In this document: positions 1 to 9,542 of the stretch, one piece after another
Layout of the letters: every line of letters starts with the position of its first letter
How positions within the stretch are numbered: the first letter of the stretch is position 1
NCBI RefSeq assembly: GCF_039534085.1
Contig: NZ_BAAAUT010000033.1
Coordinates: forward strand, 23,439-87,438
From: Planomonospora_B alba
GTDB lineage: Bacteria; Actinomycetota; Actinomycetes; Streptosporangiales; Streptosporangiaceae
DNA: 64,000 bases
Reading direction: 5' to 3'
The notes under the pieces: generated by a model
What the model was told of the DNA's origin: nothing
Databases searched by the model: none
Seen by the model: the letters and a program-made list of their open reading frames with translations, nothing else
Translations under genes and position numbers: made by a program

Positions 1-982
1 CCAGCTCGGCGACGGCCAGGACGTAGGGCAGGGTCACGTTGGTCAGCGCGTAGGTCGAGGTGTGCGGGACGGCGCCCGGCATGTTCGCCACGCAGTAGAA
101 CACCGATTCGTGGACGCGGTAGGTCGGCTCGGCGTGGGTGGTCGGCCGGGAGTCCTCGAAGCAGCCGCCCTGGTCGATGGAGATGTCGACGAGGACCGAG
201 CCGGGCCGCATCCGGGCCACCAGGTCGCTGCCGACCAGCGTGGGGGCCTTCGCACCGGGCACCAGCACCGCGCCGATGACCAGGTCGGCGTCCAGGACGG
301 CGCGCTCGATCTCGTAGCTGTTCGACGCGACCGTACGGCAGTGCCCCCGGTAGACGGCGTCGGCCTGGCGGAGCCGGTCGACGCTCTTGTCGAGCAGCAC
401 CACCTCGGCGTGCATGCCCAGTGCGATGACCGCGGCGTTCATGCCGGACACGCCGGCGCCGATCACCACCACCCGGGCCGCGTGCACGCCCGGCACGCCC
501 CCCATGAGCACGCCGCGCCCGCCGCCCTGGCGCATGAGGTGGTAGGCGCCGACCTGCGGGGCGAGCCGCCCGGCCACCTCCGACATCGGCGCCAGCAGGG
601 GCAGGCGGCCGTCCGCGGTCTGCACGGTCTCGTAGGCCAGGCCGGTGACCCCGGACTCCAGCATGGCGCGGGTGCAGTCCGCGGAGGCGGCCAGGTGCAG
701 GTAGGTGAAGAGCACCTGCCCCTTGCGCATCCGGTGGTACTCCTCGGGGACGGGCTCCTTCACCTTGAGGACGAGGTCGCCCGCCGCCCACACGTCGTCC
801 GCGTCGTCCAGGATGGCCGCGCCCACCGCGGCGAAGTCGGCGTCGGGGATCGAGGACCCGGCTCCGGCGCCCTTCTCGACGAAGACCCGGTGGCCCTGCC
901 GGACGAGCTCGTGGGCTCCCGCGGGGGTGAGGGCCACGCGGTACTCGTGGTTCTTCACCTCGCGGGGAACTGCGATCTTCAC
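1..982 (-). CDS. ald: Alanine dehydrogenase, C-terminus beyond window edge
   Basis: NAD-dependent oxidative deamination of L-alanine to pyruvate and ammonia, cytoplasmic. Reading the minus strand from a GTG at 982 gives VKIAVPREVKNHEYRV, the family N-terminus. It is followed by LKVKEP (substrate-binding Lys), TYLHLA (catalytic His), the NAD Rossmann motif VIGAGVSGMNA and DISIDQGGC (conserved Asp). 327 codons are visible of about 370, so only the last tenth or so is missing. The start is chosen because GGAGG lies five bases upstream and homology begins at once. It is divergent from the gene at 1201 across 218 bp. No operator was recognised. The identity is secure from motifs and length. Confidence 0.94.
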   Translation of the reverse strand, partial: MKIAVPREVKNHEYRVALTPAGAHELVRQGHRVFVEKGAGAGSSIPDADFAAVGAAILDDADDVWAAGDLVLKVKEPVPEEYHRMRKGQVLFTYLHLAASADCTRAMLESGVTGLAYETVQTADGRLPLLAPMSEVAGRLAPQVGAYHLMRQGGGRGVLMGGVPGVHAARVVVIGAGVSGMNAAVIALGMHAEVVLLDKSVDRLRQADAVYRGHCRTVASNSYEIERAVLDADLVIGAVLVPGAKAPTLVGSDLVARMRPGSVLVDISIDQGGCFEDSRPTTHAEPTYRVHESVFYCVANMPGAVPHTSTYALTNVTLPYVLAVAEL

Positions 983-1200
983 AACGCCTCCAGGGTCGCC
1001 TGCAGTCCTCTTCACTTTGCGTTCCCGGGGAAGAGGTCGCCATGCCCGGAGAGGAAGGAATCGATCGCCGTTGGTTACACCGTGTCAGCCTTGACCGCTC
1101 CCCGTGATCCCGGTGACGGAGGCCGACCGGCCGATTACGCACTCTTTGCGGAGATCGGTAGGCTCGCGCCAGCACACCTGGAGAGCGCGGGGAATTGACG

Positions 1201-2463
1201 ATGGGTAAGCACTCGGGTCCCGCCGGACCGCCCGAGCCGCCGCCGGCTCCTGCCGGACCGCCCTACGGGGCGCCCGCGGACGTGCCTCCGGGGCCCCCGC
1301 CGTCAGGTCCGGATCCACAGGGCGGACCGGGACCGCAGGGCCCGCGGGGCGGGCCGGATCCGCAAGGCGGGCCGGGGCGGCCGGGCCCGCAGGACCGGCC
1401 GGAACCGCCGGGCGCGCCGGGACCGCGGGGGGCGGCGGGCCCGGCCGGGACGCACCGCCCCGGCGCCGGGCCGGTCCCCCCGGTGCCGGAGGGGCCGAGG
1501 GCGAGCCGGGCCACCACCGCCGTCCTCGTCGTGGCGCTGGTCCTGGTGGTGCTGACCACCGGCGTGCTCGCCACCGTCGCGGTGCTCATGACCCGCAACC
1601 CCGGCGTGCCGCTCGGCGCCCCGCCGCCGCAGCGGCTGCCCGCGCCCATCCACTTCGCCCCGGTCATCGCGCAGCTGCCGGGCCCCTGCACGACCCCCCA
1701 GGGCGTTCCCGATGACACCGGGCAGACGTGCTACGACGTCGCCGCGGGGGTGGACGTGACCGCCGTGCGGGGCATCGAGGCGATCCGGGAGGCGAGCGGC
1801 GCCTACGCGGTCCGCATCACCCTGGCACCCGCCTTCCAGGACCGGATCAACAGCCTGACCAGGGAGGCGGTCGACCAGCAGATCGCCATCGTCGTGGGCG
1901 GCACGGTGGTCGCCGCGCCCCGGGTCGACGAGGAGGTCACCGACGACAGCATGCTGATCGGCGGCTCCTTCACCAGGGAGCAGGCCGAGGCGATGGTCGC
2001 CCGGCTGCGCGGCGGCGCCTCCGGCGTGCCGCCCGCCACCCCGCCGCCCGGCGGTCCGACCGGGACGGCGCCCACCGGCGGCACGGTTCCCACGGGAGTC
2101 CCCACGGGAGCTCCCACCGGGCCCGCCGCGACGCCCCCGGCGGGCCAGGGCCAGGGCCAGGGCCAGGCCACGGCCCCCGCGGGCCAGGGGCAGGGTCAAG
2201 GCCAGGGCCAGGCCACGGCCCCCGCAGGCCAGGGGCGGGCCACGACGGCCCCCTCCTCCGCCTCCTCCGGCCGGACCGGCACGGCCGCGCGCCCCACCCC
2301 CCTCGCACCCGCCTCGGGCGGCAGGGATCCCCGGTACCGCACCTGCGAGGAGGCGGACCAGGAGGGCTACGGACCGTACAACAAGGAGACCCGCCCGGAG
2401 TACGCCTGGTACATCGACAAGGACCGGGACGGCACCGCCTGCGACGAGGGCGACCTGGCCTGA
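1201..2463 (+). CDS. Membrane-anchored protein with SecD-P1-like and C-terminal Excalibur domains
   Basis: 420 aa. Residues 1-100 are Pro/Gly-rich. One membrane helix follows at about 105-128 (TTAVLVVALVLVVLTTGVLA). The extracytoplasmic part then has a domain (about 150-265) resembling the first periplasmic head of SecD: paired Cys, then ITLAPAFQDRINSLT, IAIVVGGTVVAAPRV and IGGSFTREQAEAMVARL. A repetitive Gly/Gln/Thr/Pro linker leads to a C-terminal Excalibur calcium-binding motif (CEEAD... DKDRDGTACDEGD). The start is ATG 1201, with GGGGAA eight bases upstream, rather than the in-frame TTG at 1195. The domain calls rest on motif recognition. Function is unknown; inference is an envelope protein that binds Ca2+ outside the cell. 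It appears monocistronic. Confidence 0.8.
   Translation: MGKHSGPAGPPEPPPAPAGPPYGAPADVPPGPPPSGPDPQGGPGPQGPRGGPDPQGGPGRPGPQDRPEPPGAPGPRGAAGPAGTHRPGAGPVPPVPEGPRASRATTAVLVVALVLVVLTTGVLATVAVLMTRNPGVPLGAPPPQRLPAPIHFAPVIAQLPGPCTTPQGVPDDTGQTCYDVAAGVDVTAVRGIEAIREASGAYAVRITLAPAFQDRINSLTREAVDQQIAIVVGGTVVAAPRVDEEVTDDSMLIGGSFTREQAEAMVARLRGGASGVPPATPPPGGPTGTAPTGGTVPTGVPTGAPTGPAATPPAGQGQGQGQATAPAGQGQGQGQGQATAPAGQGRATTAPSSASSGRTGTAARPTPLAPASGGRDPRYRTCEEADQEGYGPYNKETRPEYAWYIDKDRDGTACDEGDLA
2141..2238 (+). repeat. Imperfect tandem repeat coding Gly-Gln/Thr-Ala-Pro linker
   Basis: Two and a half copies of a unit of about 42 bp encode GQGQGQ followed by ATAPAG, inside the extracellular linker of the gene at 1201-2463. 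Within each unit there is a smaller 6-bp GGCCAG period. Such a tract could expand and contract by slippage and change linker length. Confidence 0.7.
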
Positions 2464-2668
2464 CCGGACGCCGCCGCCGCGCCGCGCCCGGCGCCGCCCG
2501 CCCGATGACCCGCCGCGCACCGGGGCCGCCGCCCGCCCGGGGCCGGCGCGCCCGGTGGGTGCAGGCGGACGCCTCCCGGACGGAGCCGGCGGATCGGGTT
2601 GAGGACACGATGGTCAGTCAGACGACGGGCCGGACCTCACCGGGAGGCGTTCACCCGCGTCCTCGCTG

Positions 2669-4045
2669 TCAGCCGAGGACCTGCTCGACGGCGCCGATGC
2701 CGAAGTACACGGTGAAGACCAGCGCGACCGCCCACAGCAGCCACGGCACCTTGCCGGCCCGGCCCAGCGCCGCCTGGATCACCGTGTAGGCGATCACGCC
2801 CGCGCCGACGCCGTTGGTGATCCCGTAGGTGAACGGCATCACCGCGATCGTCAGGAACGCCGGGATCGCCAGCGACGGGTCGGTCCAGGGCACGTGCCGC
2901 GCCTGGGCCATCATCAGCGCGCCCACCAGCACCAGCGCAGGCGCCGCCGCGGCGGCCGGGACCACCGCCGCGAGCGGGGTGAACAGCAGCGACAGCGCGA
3001 ACAGACCTCCGGTCACCAGGGAGGCCAGACCGGTCCTGGCCCCCTCGCCGACCCCGGCCGCCGACTCGACGAAGACCGTGCCGGCCGAGGCGCTGCAGAG
3101 CCCGCCGAGCGCCCCGGAGACGCCGTCGACCGTCAGGATGGCCCCCAGCCGGGGCACCCGGCCCCGCTCGTCCACCAGCCCGGCCTCGTCGCTGACCCCG
3201 ATGATGGTGCCCATCGCGTCGAAGAACCCCGACAGCACGAGCGTGAACAGCACCACGGTGGCGGTCACCGCCCCCGCCCGGGCGAACCCGCCGAACAGGT
3301 CCACCCGGCCGACCAGCCCGAAGTCGGGCGCGGAGACCACCCCCTCCGGCACGCGCGGCACCACGACGCCCCAGCTCGCCGGATCGACCGCGGCCACCGC
3401 GTTCACCGCCACCGCGGCCACGGCCGTGACCGCGATGCTCACCAGGATGGCCGCCCGTACCCGGCGCACGTACAGCACGATCATCAGCAGCAGCCCGAGG
3501 CAGAACAGCGCCACCGGCCACCCCGACAGGTGCCCGGCCGCGCCCAGCTGCACGGGCGTGCCCGTGCCGCGCGCCACGAACCCGGCGTCCACCAGGCCGA
3601 TCAGCGCGATGAACATGCCGATCCCCACGCTGATGGCGTGCTTCAGCGCGAGCGGGATGGCGTTCATGATGAGCTGCCGGAGCCCGGAGACGGCCAGCAG
3701 CACGATCACCAGGCCCTCCAGCACGACCAGCCCCATGGCCTGCGGCCAGGTCATGTACGGCGCGGCCTGGTAGGCGACCACCGCGTTCAGCCCCAGGCCC
3801 GCCGCCAGGCCGAACGGCGCGTTGCCGGCCACGGCCATCAGCAGGGTGCTGACCGCGGCGGTCAGCGCGGTCGCCGTGGTGAGCTGCGGGACCGAGAGCC
3901 GCGCCCCGGTGACGTCGACGGCGCCGGCCAGGATGATCGGGTTGAGCAGCAGGATGTAGGCCATCGCCATGAACGTGGTGACGCCGCCCCTGATCTCCCG
4001 GGCGACGGTCGTCCCCCGCGCGGACAGCTCGAACAGCCGGTCCAC
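2669..4045 (-). CDS. NCS2-family purine permease (AzgA-like)
   Basis: Inner-membrane uptake of purine bases (hypoxanthine, guanine or adenine) driven by protons, typical of the AzgA/PbuG branch of the NCS2 family. 458 aa, about 12-14 hydrophobic segments. Family landmarks include GGVTTFMAMAYILLLNP near the N-terminus, FGLAAGLGLNAVVAY, the stretch FFDAMGTIIGVSDEAGL, and SASAGTVFVESAAGVGEGAR (substrate-site motif). Start chosen at GTG 4045, with GAGGGGG just upstream. Starting further upstream, as far as 4090, would add a non-homologous Arg-rich tail. It lies 86 bp downstream of the xanthine dehydrogenase subunit on the same strand, so the two are probably one purine-catabolism operon. The exact base specificity cannot be read from the sequence. 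Confidence 0.9.
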   Translation of the reverse strand: MDRLFELSARGTTVAREIRGGVTTFMAMAYILLLNPIILAGAVDVTGARLSVPQLTTATALTAAVSTLLMAVAGNAPFGLAAGLGLNAVVAYQAAPYMTWPQAMGLVVLEGLVIVLLAVSGLRQLIMNAIPLALKHAISVGIGMFIALIGLVDAGFVARGTGTPVQLGAAGHLSGWPVALFCLGLLLMIVLYVRRVRAAILVSIAVTAVAAVAVNAVAAVDPASWGVVVPRVPEGVVSAPDFGLVGRVDLFGGFARAGAVTATVVLFTLVLSGFFDAMGTIIGVSDEAGLVDERGRVPRLGAILTVDGVSGALGGLCSASAGTVFVESAAGVGEGARTGLASLVTGGLFALSLLFTPLAAVVPAAAAAPALVLVGALMMAQARHVPWTDPSLAIPAFLTIAVMPFTYGITNGVGAGVIAYTVIQAALGRAGKVPWLLWAVALVFTVYFGIGAVEQVLG

Positions 4046-4131
4046 GGGCCCCCTCTCACACGCGGGGACGGCCCTCCTCCCGGCGCGCACGGCCGGGGCC
4101 GCCCCTCCGACACGCGGGGGACCCCCGCTTC

Positions 4132-6360
4132 CTACCCGCTCAGCGCGATGTCATGGGGGCGGATCGGCACCCGGGGCAGCTCCAGCCCGGTCGCGGCCCG
4201 CACGGCCGCCGCCACCGCCGGGGTCGAGGAGAGGGTGGGCGGCTCGCCCGCGCCCCGCAGGCCGTACGGCGCGTGCGGGTCGGGGTTCTCCAGGATCGAC
4301 ACCCGCATCGGCGGCATGTCCAGGACGGTGGGGATGAGGTAGTCGGTGAACGACGGGTTCAGCACCCGCCCCCCGCGCACCTGGACCTCCTCCATCAGCG
4401 CCAGCCCCAGCCCCTGCGCCGAGCCGCCGTGGATCTGCCCCTCCAGCGCGAGCCGGTTCAGGATCCGCCCCACGTCCTGCACGGCCGCCAGCTCCACCAC
4501 CTTGACCAGGCCGAGCTCGACGTCGACGTCCACCACCGCCCGGTGCACGCACAGCGCGAGCTGGGTGTGGGAGTCGCCCTGCCCGGTGACCGGGTCCATC
4601 GGGAAGGTCGGCCGGTGGCGGTACTCGCGGGTCTCCTCCACCGGGCCGTGCCGCTCCAGGACCTCGGCGAGCGCGGCCCCGCCGGCCATCAGCGCCTCCA
4701 GCCGCCCCCGCACGGCCAGGCAGGCCGCGCGGACCGCGCCGCCGGTGACGTAGGACTGGCGGGAGGCCGACGAGGAACCCGCCGAGCCGACCGAGGTGTC
4801 GGCGCCCGCGACCGTCACCCGGTCGAGGCCCAGACCTCCCAGCTCGGTGCGGGCGATCTGCTCCTGGACCGTGACCAGTCCCTGGCCGACCTCGGCCGCC
4901 GCGGTGTGCACCAGCACGTGCGGCTCGCCGCCGAGCAGCTCCACGCGGACCCGCGCGGTGGAGTGGTCGTCGAAGCCCTCGGAGAAGCAGATGTTCTTGA
5001 TGCCCACGCCGTACCCGACGCCGCGCCGCACCCCCTCGCCGCGGGTGGTCCGCCCGGCGCCGCCGGGTAGGTCGAACAGTCCGCCCGGGTTCTCCGGCGG
5101 CAGCGGCAGCGCGGCCAGCTCGCGGAGCATGTCCGCGAGCGGGGCGGGGGAGTCGACGACCTGCCCGGTGGCCAGGGCCGAGCCCTGGGAGACGGCGTTG
5201 CGGACGCGGACCTCGACCGGGTCCAGGCCGCACGCCTCGGCCAGTCTGTCCATCTGCGACTCGTAGGCGTAGCAGGCCTGCACCGCGCCGAAGCCGCGCA
5301 TCGCGCCGCAGGGCGGGTTGTTGGTGTAGACGCCGTAGGCGTCGACGCGGACGTTGGGCACCTCGTACGGCCCGACGCCGAGCGAGGCGGCGTTGCCGAC
5401 CACGGCGGAGGAGGAGGAGCAGTAGGCGCCGCCGTCGAGCAGGATCTCCGCCTTGACGTACAGCAGCCTCCCGTCCCGGGTGGCGCCGTGCTCGTAGCGC
5501 ATCCGGGCCGGGTGCCGGTGCACGTGGCCGAGGAACGACTCCTCGCGGGTGTAGACCATCTTGACGGGCCGGCCGGTGCGCAGCGCCAGCATGCACGCGT
5601 GGACCTGCATGGACAGGTCCTCGCGGGCGCCGAACGCGCCGCCCACCCCGGCCAGCGCCAGCCGTACCTTCTCCGGCGGCAGGCCCAGGCAGGGCGCGAT
5701 CTGGTCGCGGTCCACGTGCAGCCACTGGGTCGCGACGAACAGGTCCACCCCGCCGTCCTCGGCCGGCACCGCCAGGCCGGACTCCGGACCGAGGAAGGCC
5801 TGGTCCTGCATGCCGACCTCGTACTCGCCGGCGACCACGACGTCGGCGGCCACCTCGGCGGGGTCGAGGCCGACCCGGACCGGCTGGTGGCGCAGGACGT
5901 TGCCGCCCTCGTGGACCTTCGGGCAGTGCGGGTCGAAGGCGGCCCGGCGCGGGTCCGTCACCGGTTCGCGGACCTCGTACTCCACGGCGATCGCCGCGGC
6001 CGCCCGCCGGGCGCGCTCGGGGTGGTCGGCGGCGACCAGCGCCACCGGCTCGCCCTGGTGGCGGACCCGGTCCACGGCGAGCACCGGCTGGTCGGCGCGC
6101 TCCAGGCCGTAGAACTTCGCGCCGGGCACGTCCTCGTGGGTGAGCACGGCGAGCACGCCGGGCACGGCGAGGGCGGGTCCGGTGTCGACCGACCGGATCC
6201 ACGCCGACGGGTGCGGGCTGCGCAGGGTGACGCCCCAGATCATGCCCGCCAGGTACAGGTCGGAGGAGTAGGCGAACTCGCCCGTCACCTTCGGCGTCCC
6301 GTCGGGGCGCAGCACGCTCTCCCCGATGCCCCGGTGCGGCCGTGTCTCGATTCCGCTCAC
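4132..6360 (-). CDS. Xanthine dehydrogenase family, molybdopterin-binding subunit
   Basis: Large Mo-cofactor subunit of a xanthine-dehydrogenase-type hydroxylase (PucD/XdhB type); oxidises hypoxanthine and xanthine to urate in purine breakdown. 742 aa. Visible landmarks: VLRPDGTPKVTGEFAYSSD (N-terminal ab-hammerhead domain), VGGAFGAREDLSMQVHACM (Mo-pterin loop), CGAMRGFGAVQ (substrate Arg), SSASRQSYVTGGAVRAAC, and the C-terminal catalytic Glu in RGAGEPPTLSSTPA. The start is GTG 6360; an in-frame TGA lies five codons upstream, and the GAGG upstream is unusually close. The FAD and 2Fe-2S partner subunits normally encoded beside it are absent here: the next gene upstream is an unrelated SARP and the next downstream is the purine permease. 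It must find its partners elsewhere or be inactive. Confidence 0.9.
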   Translation of the reverse strand: MSGIETRPHRGIGESVLRPDGTPKVTGEFAYSSDLYLAGMIWGVTLRSPHPSAWIRSVDTGPALAVPGVLAVLTHEDVPGAKFYGLERADQPVLAVDRVRHQGEPVALVAADHPERARRAAAAIAVEYEVREPVTDPRRAAFDPHCPKVHEGGNVLRHQPVRVGLDPAEVAADVVVAGEYEVGMQDQAFLGPESGLAVPAEDGGVDLFVATQWLHVDRDQIAPCLGLPPEKVRLALAGVGGAFGAREDLSMQVHACMLALRTGRPVKMVYTREESFLGHVHRHPARMRYEHGATRDGRLLYVKAEILLDGGAYCSSSSAVVGNAASLGVGPYEVPNVRVDAYGVYTNNPPCGAMRGFGAVQACYAYESQMDRLAEACGLDPVEVRVRNAVSQGSALATGQVVDSPAPLADMLRELAALPLPPENPGGLFDLPGGAGRTTRGEGVRRGVGYGVGIKNICFSEGFDDHSTARVRVELLGGEPHVLVHTAAAEVGQGLVTVQEQIARTELGGLGLDRVTVAGADTSVGSAGSSSASRQSYVTGGAVRAACLAVRGRLEALMAGGAALAEVLERHGPVEETREYRHRPTFPMDPVTGQGDSHTQLALCVHRAVVDVDVELGLVKVVELAAVQDVGRILNRLALEGQIHGGSAQGLGLALMEEVQVRGGRVLNPSFTDYLIPTVLDMPPMRVSILENPDPHAPYGLRGAGEPPTLSSTPAVAAAVRAATGLELPRVPIRPHDIALSG

Positions 6361-6466
6361 CCTCGCAGTACATCAGCGCAGTTCGGGGCGGGTCCATGGC
6401 AGACAGCGCGGAACGGCGGGCCCGGCCGTTGGCGACTGTTGCGGTTCCCGCGGCCCGCCGGGGCGC

Positions 6467-9442
6467 TCAGGGCGCGGCGGCCCCCCTGACCGTCGGCCCC
6501 GCCGCGGACCCCGCCGGTCCCATCGCGGCCCCCGCCGCGGATCCCGTTGCGAGGCCCGTCGCGGACCCCGGGGGGGAGCCGGTCCCGCGCCGGGCGGCGA
6601 GGATCGCGGAGCGCTCCCGCAGCACCCGCTCCTCCAGCACGGTGTCCTCCACCGCCCGCACGGCCTCCAGGGCGCGGGCCGCGTAGCGCTCCGCCTGGTC
6701 GAGGTCCCCGAGCAGGCGGTGGGCGCGGGCGAGGCCGAGCAGGAGGTACGGCGCGGCGATGGTCATCTTCGCGGCCCGCGACAGGGACAGGCTCTCCTCG
6801 TAGTGGCGCCTGGCCGTCAGCGGGTCGCCGAGGTCCAGGTGGAGGTCGCCCAGCTTCTCCAGGACGCACGTCTCGTAGCGGAGATGGCCGATGCTCCGGC
6901 TCTCCGCCAGGGCCCTGCCGAGGGTCGGCAGGGCCTGGTCGCTCCGGCCGGTCCGGTGGAGCGCCTCGCCGAGCGTGAGCAGGGAGAAGCACTCCCCGGT
7001 CCGGTGCCCGATCGCCCGGCAGATCGCGAGCTGGGACTCGGCGCACCGGATGGCCTCCTCGTAGCGCCGCAGCTCGCCGTAGGCGTGGGCGAGCCCGCCC
7101 AGGGCCCGCTGCTCCCCCCACGGGTCGCCGAGTCCCCGGTAGAGGGCCAGCTGCCGCTCGTGGTGGGCGGCGGCCTCCGCGTACCGGTAGTTGGTGGTGT
7201 AGGCGTCGGCCAGGTGGTTGTGCCCCAGCGCCTCGACCAGGGGGTCGCCGAGCCGCTGGCCGGCGCGGAGCGCCGCGCGGCTGATCATGAGCGTGCGGGC
7301 GCGCAGGCCGTTGTAGAGGGTGTACCAGAAGAAGGCGAACACCAGGTGCGCGCCCAGGCGGACGGTCTCCCGGTCCTGCTCCGCCGATCGCTCCATGGCC
7401 TGGGAGGCGGCGGCCATGAGGTTGCGCCACTCGCGCTCCAGCCACCTGTCCGCCTCGTGCTCCGAGGCCAGCGGGACCGGGTTCGCCCCGGGGTCGACCC
7501 GGGACCGGACCAGCCGGGGGTGGCCGCCGAGCCGGACGGCGAGATGAGCCGTCGCGATGTACGTCCGCAGCGCCCGGTTCAGCGCGGCGGTGCCGGCCTC
7601 CCGGTCCTGGAGCGCCGCCTGTTCGCGGGCGAACAGCCGCACCAGGTCGTGCATGCGGTACCTGCCGGGCTCGTCGCACTCGACCAGGTGCGCGTCCACC
7701 AGCCGCTCCAGCGCCCGCTCCGCCGTGTCGGCGGGCTCGTCGAGGAGGGCGCCGACGACGTGGGCCGTCACGTCGGCCACCTGGAGCACGCCGAGCATGC
7801 GCAGGGTCCGGGCGGCGGTCCGGTCGAGCGGGTGCGCGCTGCCGGCCAGCAGGTCGTAGCTGACCGCCAGGCTGGAGCGGACCGCCAGGTCGCCCGTCTC
7901 CAGCTCGTGCAGCCGCCGCCGCTCGTCCTCCAGCCGCTCCACCAGGTCGGCCACCGCCCAGCGCGGCCGGTTCGCCAGCCGGGCCCCGGCGATGCCCACG
8001 GCAAGGGGCAGCCCCCCGCACAGCTCGATCAGCCGGCCGGTCGCCCGGACGTCCTCGGCGGCGCGTTCGGCGCCGGCCACCTTCGCGAACATGGCCGCGG
8101 CCTCGGTCGCGCGCATCTCGCCGATGCGCACCCGCACGCAGTCGTCGACCAGGGCGAAGTTCTCCCTGCTGGTGGCCAGGATCGCGTTGCCCGCCGGGAC
8201 CGACAGCAGCGGGCGGATCTGGGCCAGGTCCGCCGCGTCGTCCAGCACGACGAGGACCCGCCGCCCGGCGAGCCTGCTGCGCCACAGGGCCGCCGCCTCG
8301 TCCACGTCGTCCGGTACGGCCTGCGCGGGCACCCCCAGGTCGCGCAGGAAGCGGCCGAGCACCTCCAGCGGCTCCAGCCGCCGGATGCCGGGCGTCGCCC
8401 CGTGCAGGTCGGCGTAGAGCTGCCCGTCGGGGAAGCCGTCGCCGACCGCGTGCGCGGCCCGCACGGCCAGCGCCGACTTGCCGGACCCGGGCGGGCCGGT
8501 GATCGCGACCACGTGGTGCGGCGGGCCGCCGTCCCAGGGGGCGAGCAGCGAGCGGAGCCGGACGAGCTCCTCGCTGCGCCCGACGAAGCCCGCGAGGTCG
8601 CGCGGGAGCTGGCGGGGCACCCCCGTCCGGGCCCCGGCGGGCCGCGCACCCCGGCCGGGGGGAGGGGCGGGCGCCTCCGGGGCCGGGCCGGGCCCGGCCC
8701 CGGAGGTGAGGATGCGCCGGTGGAGGTCCTGGACGGCGCGGCCCGGCTCCAGGCCGGTCTCCGCCACGAGGACCTCCCGCAGCCGCCGGTACGCGGCGAG
8801 GGCGCCGGCCCGGTCCCCCGACCGGTGCAGGGCCAGCATGAGCTGCCGCCAGAGCCCTTCCCGCAGCGGGTGCGCCGTGACCGCCGGGCGCAGGTCGGAG
8901 ACCGCCTCGGCGTACCTGCCCAGGCGGATCCGGAGCTCCGCCAGCTCCTCCAGCACGGAGACCCGCTCCCCGGCCAGGCGGTCGGCGGCGTCGTCCAGGA
9001 AGCGGCTCCCGCCGGAGTCCTGGAGGGGCTCGCCCCGCCACAGCCCCAGCGCCTGCTCGAAGCGCCGGCACGCGGCCTCGGCGTCCCCCTCGCGGGCGGA
9101 CCGCCTGCCCTGCCGTACCAGGTCCTGGAAGACGAGGAGGTCGAGCTCGCCGGGCGGGACGGCGATGAGGTAGCCGGTCCCGTGGGTCCGGATCGGCGCC
9201 GAGCGGGGGCCGCCGGGGGACAGCAGCTTCCGCACCGTGTGGACGTAGGTCTTGAGGTTCTGCTCGGCGGACGGGGGAGGCGAGCCGTCCCACAGGGCGT
9301 CCAGCAGGCGGTCGGCGGAGACGGGCGTGTTGGCATCGAGGAGGAGCGTCGCCAGCAGCTGCCGGTGCTTGCGGCGCCGGAGCGGGACCGCCCCGCCGTC
9401 GGCGTCGCACACCGCCAGGGCACCCAGCACTGAGAATCTCAC
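6467..9442 (-). CDS. AfsR/SARP-family transcriptional regulator (BTAD, NB-ARC, TPR)
   Basis: Cytoplasmic activator of the large AfsR class, 991 aa. Domains in order: OmpR-like winged helix (about 1-95; RRRKHRQLLATLLLDANTPV, YVHTVRKLLSPGG), BTAD (about 100-250), a Pro-rich linker, a STAND ATPase (about 285-560; Walker A GPPGSGKSALA, Walker B RVLVVLDDA), a winged-helix segment, then TPR repeats (about 680-930; ALGHNHLADAY, LLTLGEALHRTG). An Ala/Gly/Pro tail ends the protein. Start at GTG 9442, with GGGAG about nine bases upstream. Homologues act as ATP-dependent switches for secondary metabolism or morphogenesis, often under Ser/Thr kinase control. No biosynthetic cluster adjoins it, so its regulon is not evident. 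A promoter is visible at 9510-9537. Confidence 0.92.
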   Translation of the reverse strand: MRFSVLGALAVCDADGGAVPLRRRKHRQLLATLLLDANTPVSADRLLDALWDGSPPPSAEQNLKTYVHTVRKLLSPGGPRSAPIRTHGTGYLIAVPPGELDLLVFQDLVRQGRRSAREGDAEAACRRFEQALGLWRGEPLQDSGGSRFLDDAADRLAGERVSVLEELAELRIRLGRYAEAVSDLRPAVTAHPLREGLWRQLMLALHRSGDRAGALAAYRRLREVLVAETGLEPGRAVQDLHRRILTSGAGPGPAPEAPAPPPGRGARPAGARTGVPRQLPRDLAGFVGRSEELVRLRSLLAPWDGGPPHHVVAITGPPGSGKSALAVRAAHAVGDGFPDGQLYADLHGATPGIRRLEPLEVLGRFLRDLGVPAQAVPDDVDEAAALWRSRLAGRRVLVVLDDAADLAQIRPLLSVPAGNAILATSRENFALVDDCVRVRIGEMRATEAAAMFAKVAGAERAAEDVRATGRLIELCGGLPLAVGIAGARLANRPRWAVADLVERLEDERRRLHELETGDLAVRSSLAVSYDLLAGSAHPLDRTAARTLRMLGVLQVADVTAHVVGALLDEPADTAERALERLVDAHLVECDEPGRYRMHDLVRLFAREQAALQDREAGTAALNRALRTYIATAHLAVRLGGHPRLVRSRVDPGANPVPLASEHEADRWLEREWRNLMAAASQAMERSAEQDRETVRLGAHLVFAFFWYTLYNGLRARTLMISRAALRAGQRLGDPLVEALGHNHLADAYTTNYRYAEAAAHHERQLALYRGLGDPWGEQRALGGLAHAYGELRRYEEAIRCAESQLAICRAIGHRTGECFSLLTLGEALHRTGRSDQALPTLGRALAESRSIGHLRYETCVLEKLGDLHLDLGDPLTARRHYEESLSLSRAAKMTIAAPYLLLGLARAHRLLGDLDQAERYAARALEAVRAVEDTVLEERVLRERSAILAARRGTGSPPGSATGLATGSAAGAAMGPAGSAAGPTVRGAAAP

Positions 9443-9509
9443 CCGATGAGCTCCCGCCTCGGCGGGCGTGCGGCCGGACCCGGACGCCCGCGCCGAGCTT
9501 CAGGGGGAG

Positions 9510-9537
9510 ATGTTATTTGATCGACCGGTCCGGTCAA
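9510..9537 (-). promoter_or_regulatory. Putative sigma70-type promoter of the SARP gene
   Basis: On the minus strand TTGACC (9537-9532) and TAACAT (9515-9510) are separated by 16 bp. This would start transcription about 60 bases before the GTG at 9442. The spacer contains the GC-rich partial repeat GACCGGTC/CGGTC, a possible operator. Sequence-only prediction. Confidence 0.5.
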
Positions 9538-9542
9538 AGGCT

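Noticed and set aside
62..1198. Long plus-strand open frame opposite alanine dehydrogenase
   Set aside because: His/Arg/Gly-rich shadow of the real minus-strand gene; no domain and no ribosome site.
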